In this document: positions 62,438 through 64,000 of the stretch, one piece after another
Numbering within the stretch: the stretch's first letter is position 1
Layout of the letters: each line of letters opens with the position of its first letter
Assembly (NCBI GenBank): GCA_900114885.1
Contig: FOUN01000006.1
Coordinates: 62,001 to 126,000 of the forward strand
Direction: 5' to 3'
Source of the DNA: Psychrobacillus psychrodurans
GTDB taxonomy: Bacteria > Bacillota > Bacilli > Bacillales_A > Planococcaceae
Length of the DNA stretch: 64,000 bases
The notes under the pieces: generated by a model
The model's input: only the letters and a program-made list of their open reading frames with translations
What the model was told of the DNA's origin: nothing
Databases searched by the model: none
Translations under genes and position numbers: made by a program

Positions 62438-62458
62438 TTGTATTCCATCCTTCTTAGT

Positions 62459-63214
62459 TTATTTTTTTACCCAATATTCGCTACCATCATCTTTCCTATC
62501 TAAAAACCCATATTCTATTAAGTAACGTCTTAATGTTACGAAGTCTTCGTATGCTTTCTTTAAGACATGATTTATTTCTTTTTCTGTGTATGTTTTTTCT
62601 TTTTCAAATCTTTGTATAAGAACCCTCAAAGTTGCTAGTTTTTGCTTTTCTTTCTTCGGGAATTTCATAAGAGGGCCATCAATTCCATTAGGAAAAAATT
62701 TCGCTTCTACATCTTCCTGTTCTTCTTGGGTAATGTTATAACGATCGTCCACCATCGTTGCTGTTTTATGAAGAGGCAAAAATGCGGGAGCGTGATCGTC
62801 TTTTTCCTTTAACAATTCCATCATTGCAAGAAATACTTTTGCTTGTCGCTCTTTTTCTTTTAGCACAAAACGATGATTACGAATCGTCGATGAGCTTCCA
62901 ATATCCAATTCTTTCTGTACTTCTGCATCACTTCTACCCTCATAAAATAGACGTAATAAGCTATTTTGATGATCAGTTAACCCAGTCAGCTTTTTGTTTA
63001 ATCCTATTAAATAATGAAAAACAGATTCATGCTCCGCTTCAATATGGAATTTCATGAATTTTTCTGCTTCATATAACATATTATTCTTTGGATAAATGAA
63101 TCCTTTTTCTACTTTATTTCCACATAAAAGACACACATACATGTCTTCCTTTTCGATATAACCCTTCTTTAACTGTTCTGAAGATGCATTCCATAATAAT
63201 TCCGATAACTCCAT
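62459..63214 (-). CDS. DUF2087 family regulator-like protein
   Basis: About 251 aa. N-terminal zinc-like pair VCLLCGNKVEKG, then a helix-turn-helix resembling LuxR (LTDHQNSLLRLFYEGRSDAE, GSSSTIRNHRFVLKEK), then the DUF2087 domain (KEKQKLATLRVLIQRFEKEK through LIEYGFLDRKDDGSEYW). Function unknown. Start is uncertain: ATG 63214 has only a weak GAATGG nearby; a TTG four codons upstream is possible. Operon with the GIY-YIG gene, 22 bases apart. Confidence 0.8.
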   Translation of the reverse strand: MELSELLWNASSEQLKKGYIEKEDMYVCLLCGNKVEKGFIYPKNNMLYEAEKFMKFHIEAEHESVFHYLIGLNKKLTGLTDHQNSLLRLFYEGRSDAEVQKELDIGSSSTIRNHRFVLKEKERQAKVFLAMMELLKEKDDHAPAFLPLHKTATMVDDRYNITQEEQEDVEAKFFPNGIDGPLMKFPKKEKQKLATLRVLIQRFEKEKTYTEKEINHVLKKAYEDFVTLRRYLIEYGFLDRKDDGSEYWVKK

Positions 63215-63373
63215 ATACAAACACAACCATTCTTTGTTTATTAATTTACAAACATTATATAATAACGTTTATTTTTTATCAACCTGTAAAAATGTGGTTG
63301 CAATTTTTCTGAAAATAATAAACAATATGAATAAGACGTTTCGTAAAGCGAAACGATAGAGAGGGGAATTTAA

Positions 63374-64000
63374 ATGGTCACATTCAAGGACTACGAATAC
63401 AAACGTCCAAATTTAGAACAAGATAAGGCTACGTTCCAAGAGTTATTAACAAAGTTTAAGGAAGCCACAACAGTTGAAGAACAAAATACTGCGATAGAGA
63501 ATATCAATTCATTTCGCAATGATTACTCTACACATGCAAACTTAGTTTATATTCGTGCATCTATCGATACTAATGATGAGTTCTATCAAAAAGAGCGTGA
63601 TTATTTTGATGAGACCAACCCTGAAATAGAAGAGATGGTTACGGAATATTACAAGGAGTTAGTTGCATCACCGTTCCGAAATGAACTGGAAGCGAAATGG
63701 GGCAATCAGCTTTTTGACTTGGCGGATTATCAAATCAAGGCATTTTCTCCGGAAATCATTTCTCTTATGCAAAAAGAAAATAAGCTTTCTTCCGACTACT
63801 CAAAGCTTGTTGCTTCTGCACAGGTAGAATTTAATGGTGAGACATTAACACTTGCACAGCTAGGACCATATGCAGAATCAACAGATCGTGATACTCGTAA
63901 GAAGGCTAAGGAAGCAAGTAGTGGATTTTTTCATGAAAATGAAGCGAAATTTGATGACCTTTATGATCAACTGGTAAAAGTACGTCATGAAATAGCTACG
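63374..64000 (+). CDS. M3 family oligoendopeptidase (start, continues past the window)
   Basis: 209 codons of an open frame that runs off the right edge. ATG behind GAGAGGGG. Early sequence MVTFKDYEYKRPNLEQDKA, LQKERDYFDETNPEI-like (here YQKERDYFDETNPEIEEM) and LADYQIKAFSPEIISLMQKE matches the helical N-terminus of PepF/M3 oligopeptidases; the zinc motif would lie beyond the edge. A short hairpin, GTTTCG / CGAAAC, sits just before the ribosome-binding site. Confidence 0.82.
   Translation, partial: MVTFKDYEYKRPNLEQDKATFQELLTKFKEATTVEEQNTAIENINSFRNDYSTHANLVYIRASIDTNDEFYQKERDYFDETNPEIEEMVTEYYKELVASPFRNELEAKWGNQLFDLADYQIKAFSPEIISLMQKENKLSSDYSKLVASAQVEFNGETLTLAQLGPYAESTDRDTRKKAKEASSGFFHENEAKFDDLYDQLVKVRHEIAT

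Overview
The window comes from a low-GC, Gram-positive, endospore-type bacterium of the order Bacillales. The best guess is the Planococcaceae/Caryophanaceae group (Psychrobacillus- or Lysinibacillus-like). This rests on YkoFEDC, LiaIH-FSR, YhfH, BsuPI/GerMN lipoproteins, strong AGGAGG ribosome-binding sites, frequent TTG/GTG starts and Bacillales-type intergenic repeats. Species cannot be fixed from the sequence alone.

Layout. 1-16.2 kb is ordinary chromosome: a lipoprotein start, a 2-hydroxyacid dehydrogenase, a TPP-riboswitch-controlled ykoFEDC transport operon, two small enzymes, a DUF418 membrane protein, a two-component system, and a nrdE-nrdI-nrdF ribonucleotide reductase operon. The nrd operon lies behind a pair of NrdR boxes and a cobalamin riboswitch. 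A DMT exporter with a divergent XRE-cupin regulator follows.

16.3-26.8 kb is accessory DNA. It holds small, mostly minus-strand genes (DUF1871, DUF3953, small membrane proteins, a lipoprotein, a P-loop kinase and unknowns), each followed by a copy of one interspersed repeat. The repeat has a roughly 14-bp inverted repeat, an inner hairpin and a terminal GTTAGTTGAATAA box. The stop codons of several genes lie inside or within a few bases of the repeat. The arrangement resembles an integron cassette array, but no integron integrase is present. The only recombinase genes are two near-identical, truncated and frameshifted tyrosine recombinase copies that themselves end in the same repeat. An IS110-family element has inserted inside the GTT-AGT core of one repeat. 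This is the most unusual part of the window.

26.8-38.5 kb returns to core functions: UppP, DedA and a membrane metallophosphoesterase; the LiaIH plus LiaFSR envelope-stress module; small proteins; HelD; and a deletion remnant of an IS1182-family element. 38.5-46.9 kb carries a VanRS-like two-component system with an overlooked 47-aa membrane ORF between the regulator and kinase genes, two BsuPI lipoproteins, an ASCH protein, a chemoreceptor and a YhfH-type zinc ribbon.

46.9-50.7 kb is the glyoxylate shunt (aceB, aceA) with a divergent LytTR regulator. 50.8-53.2 kb has small membrane proteins, a DMT transporter and a large palindromic repeat. 53.2-56 kb is a SAM-riboswitch operon (metY-hom). 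56-59.5 kb is a PLP decarboxylase gene overlapping a chemoreceptor gene. 59.5-64 kb holds GNAT, PlsY, YdcF, DUF6176, GIY-YIG and DUF2087 genes and the start of an M3 oligoendopeptidase.

Three riboswitches (TPP, cobalamin, SAM) tie transport, deoxynucleotide synthesis and methionine synthesis to cofactor levels. Most start sites below were chosen by ribosome-binding-site spacing and are inferences.
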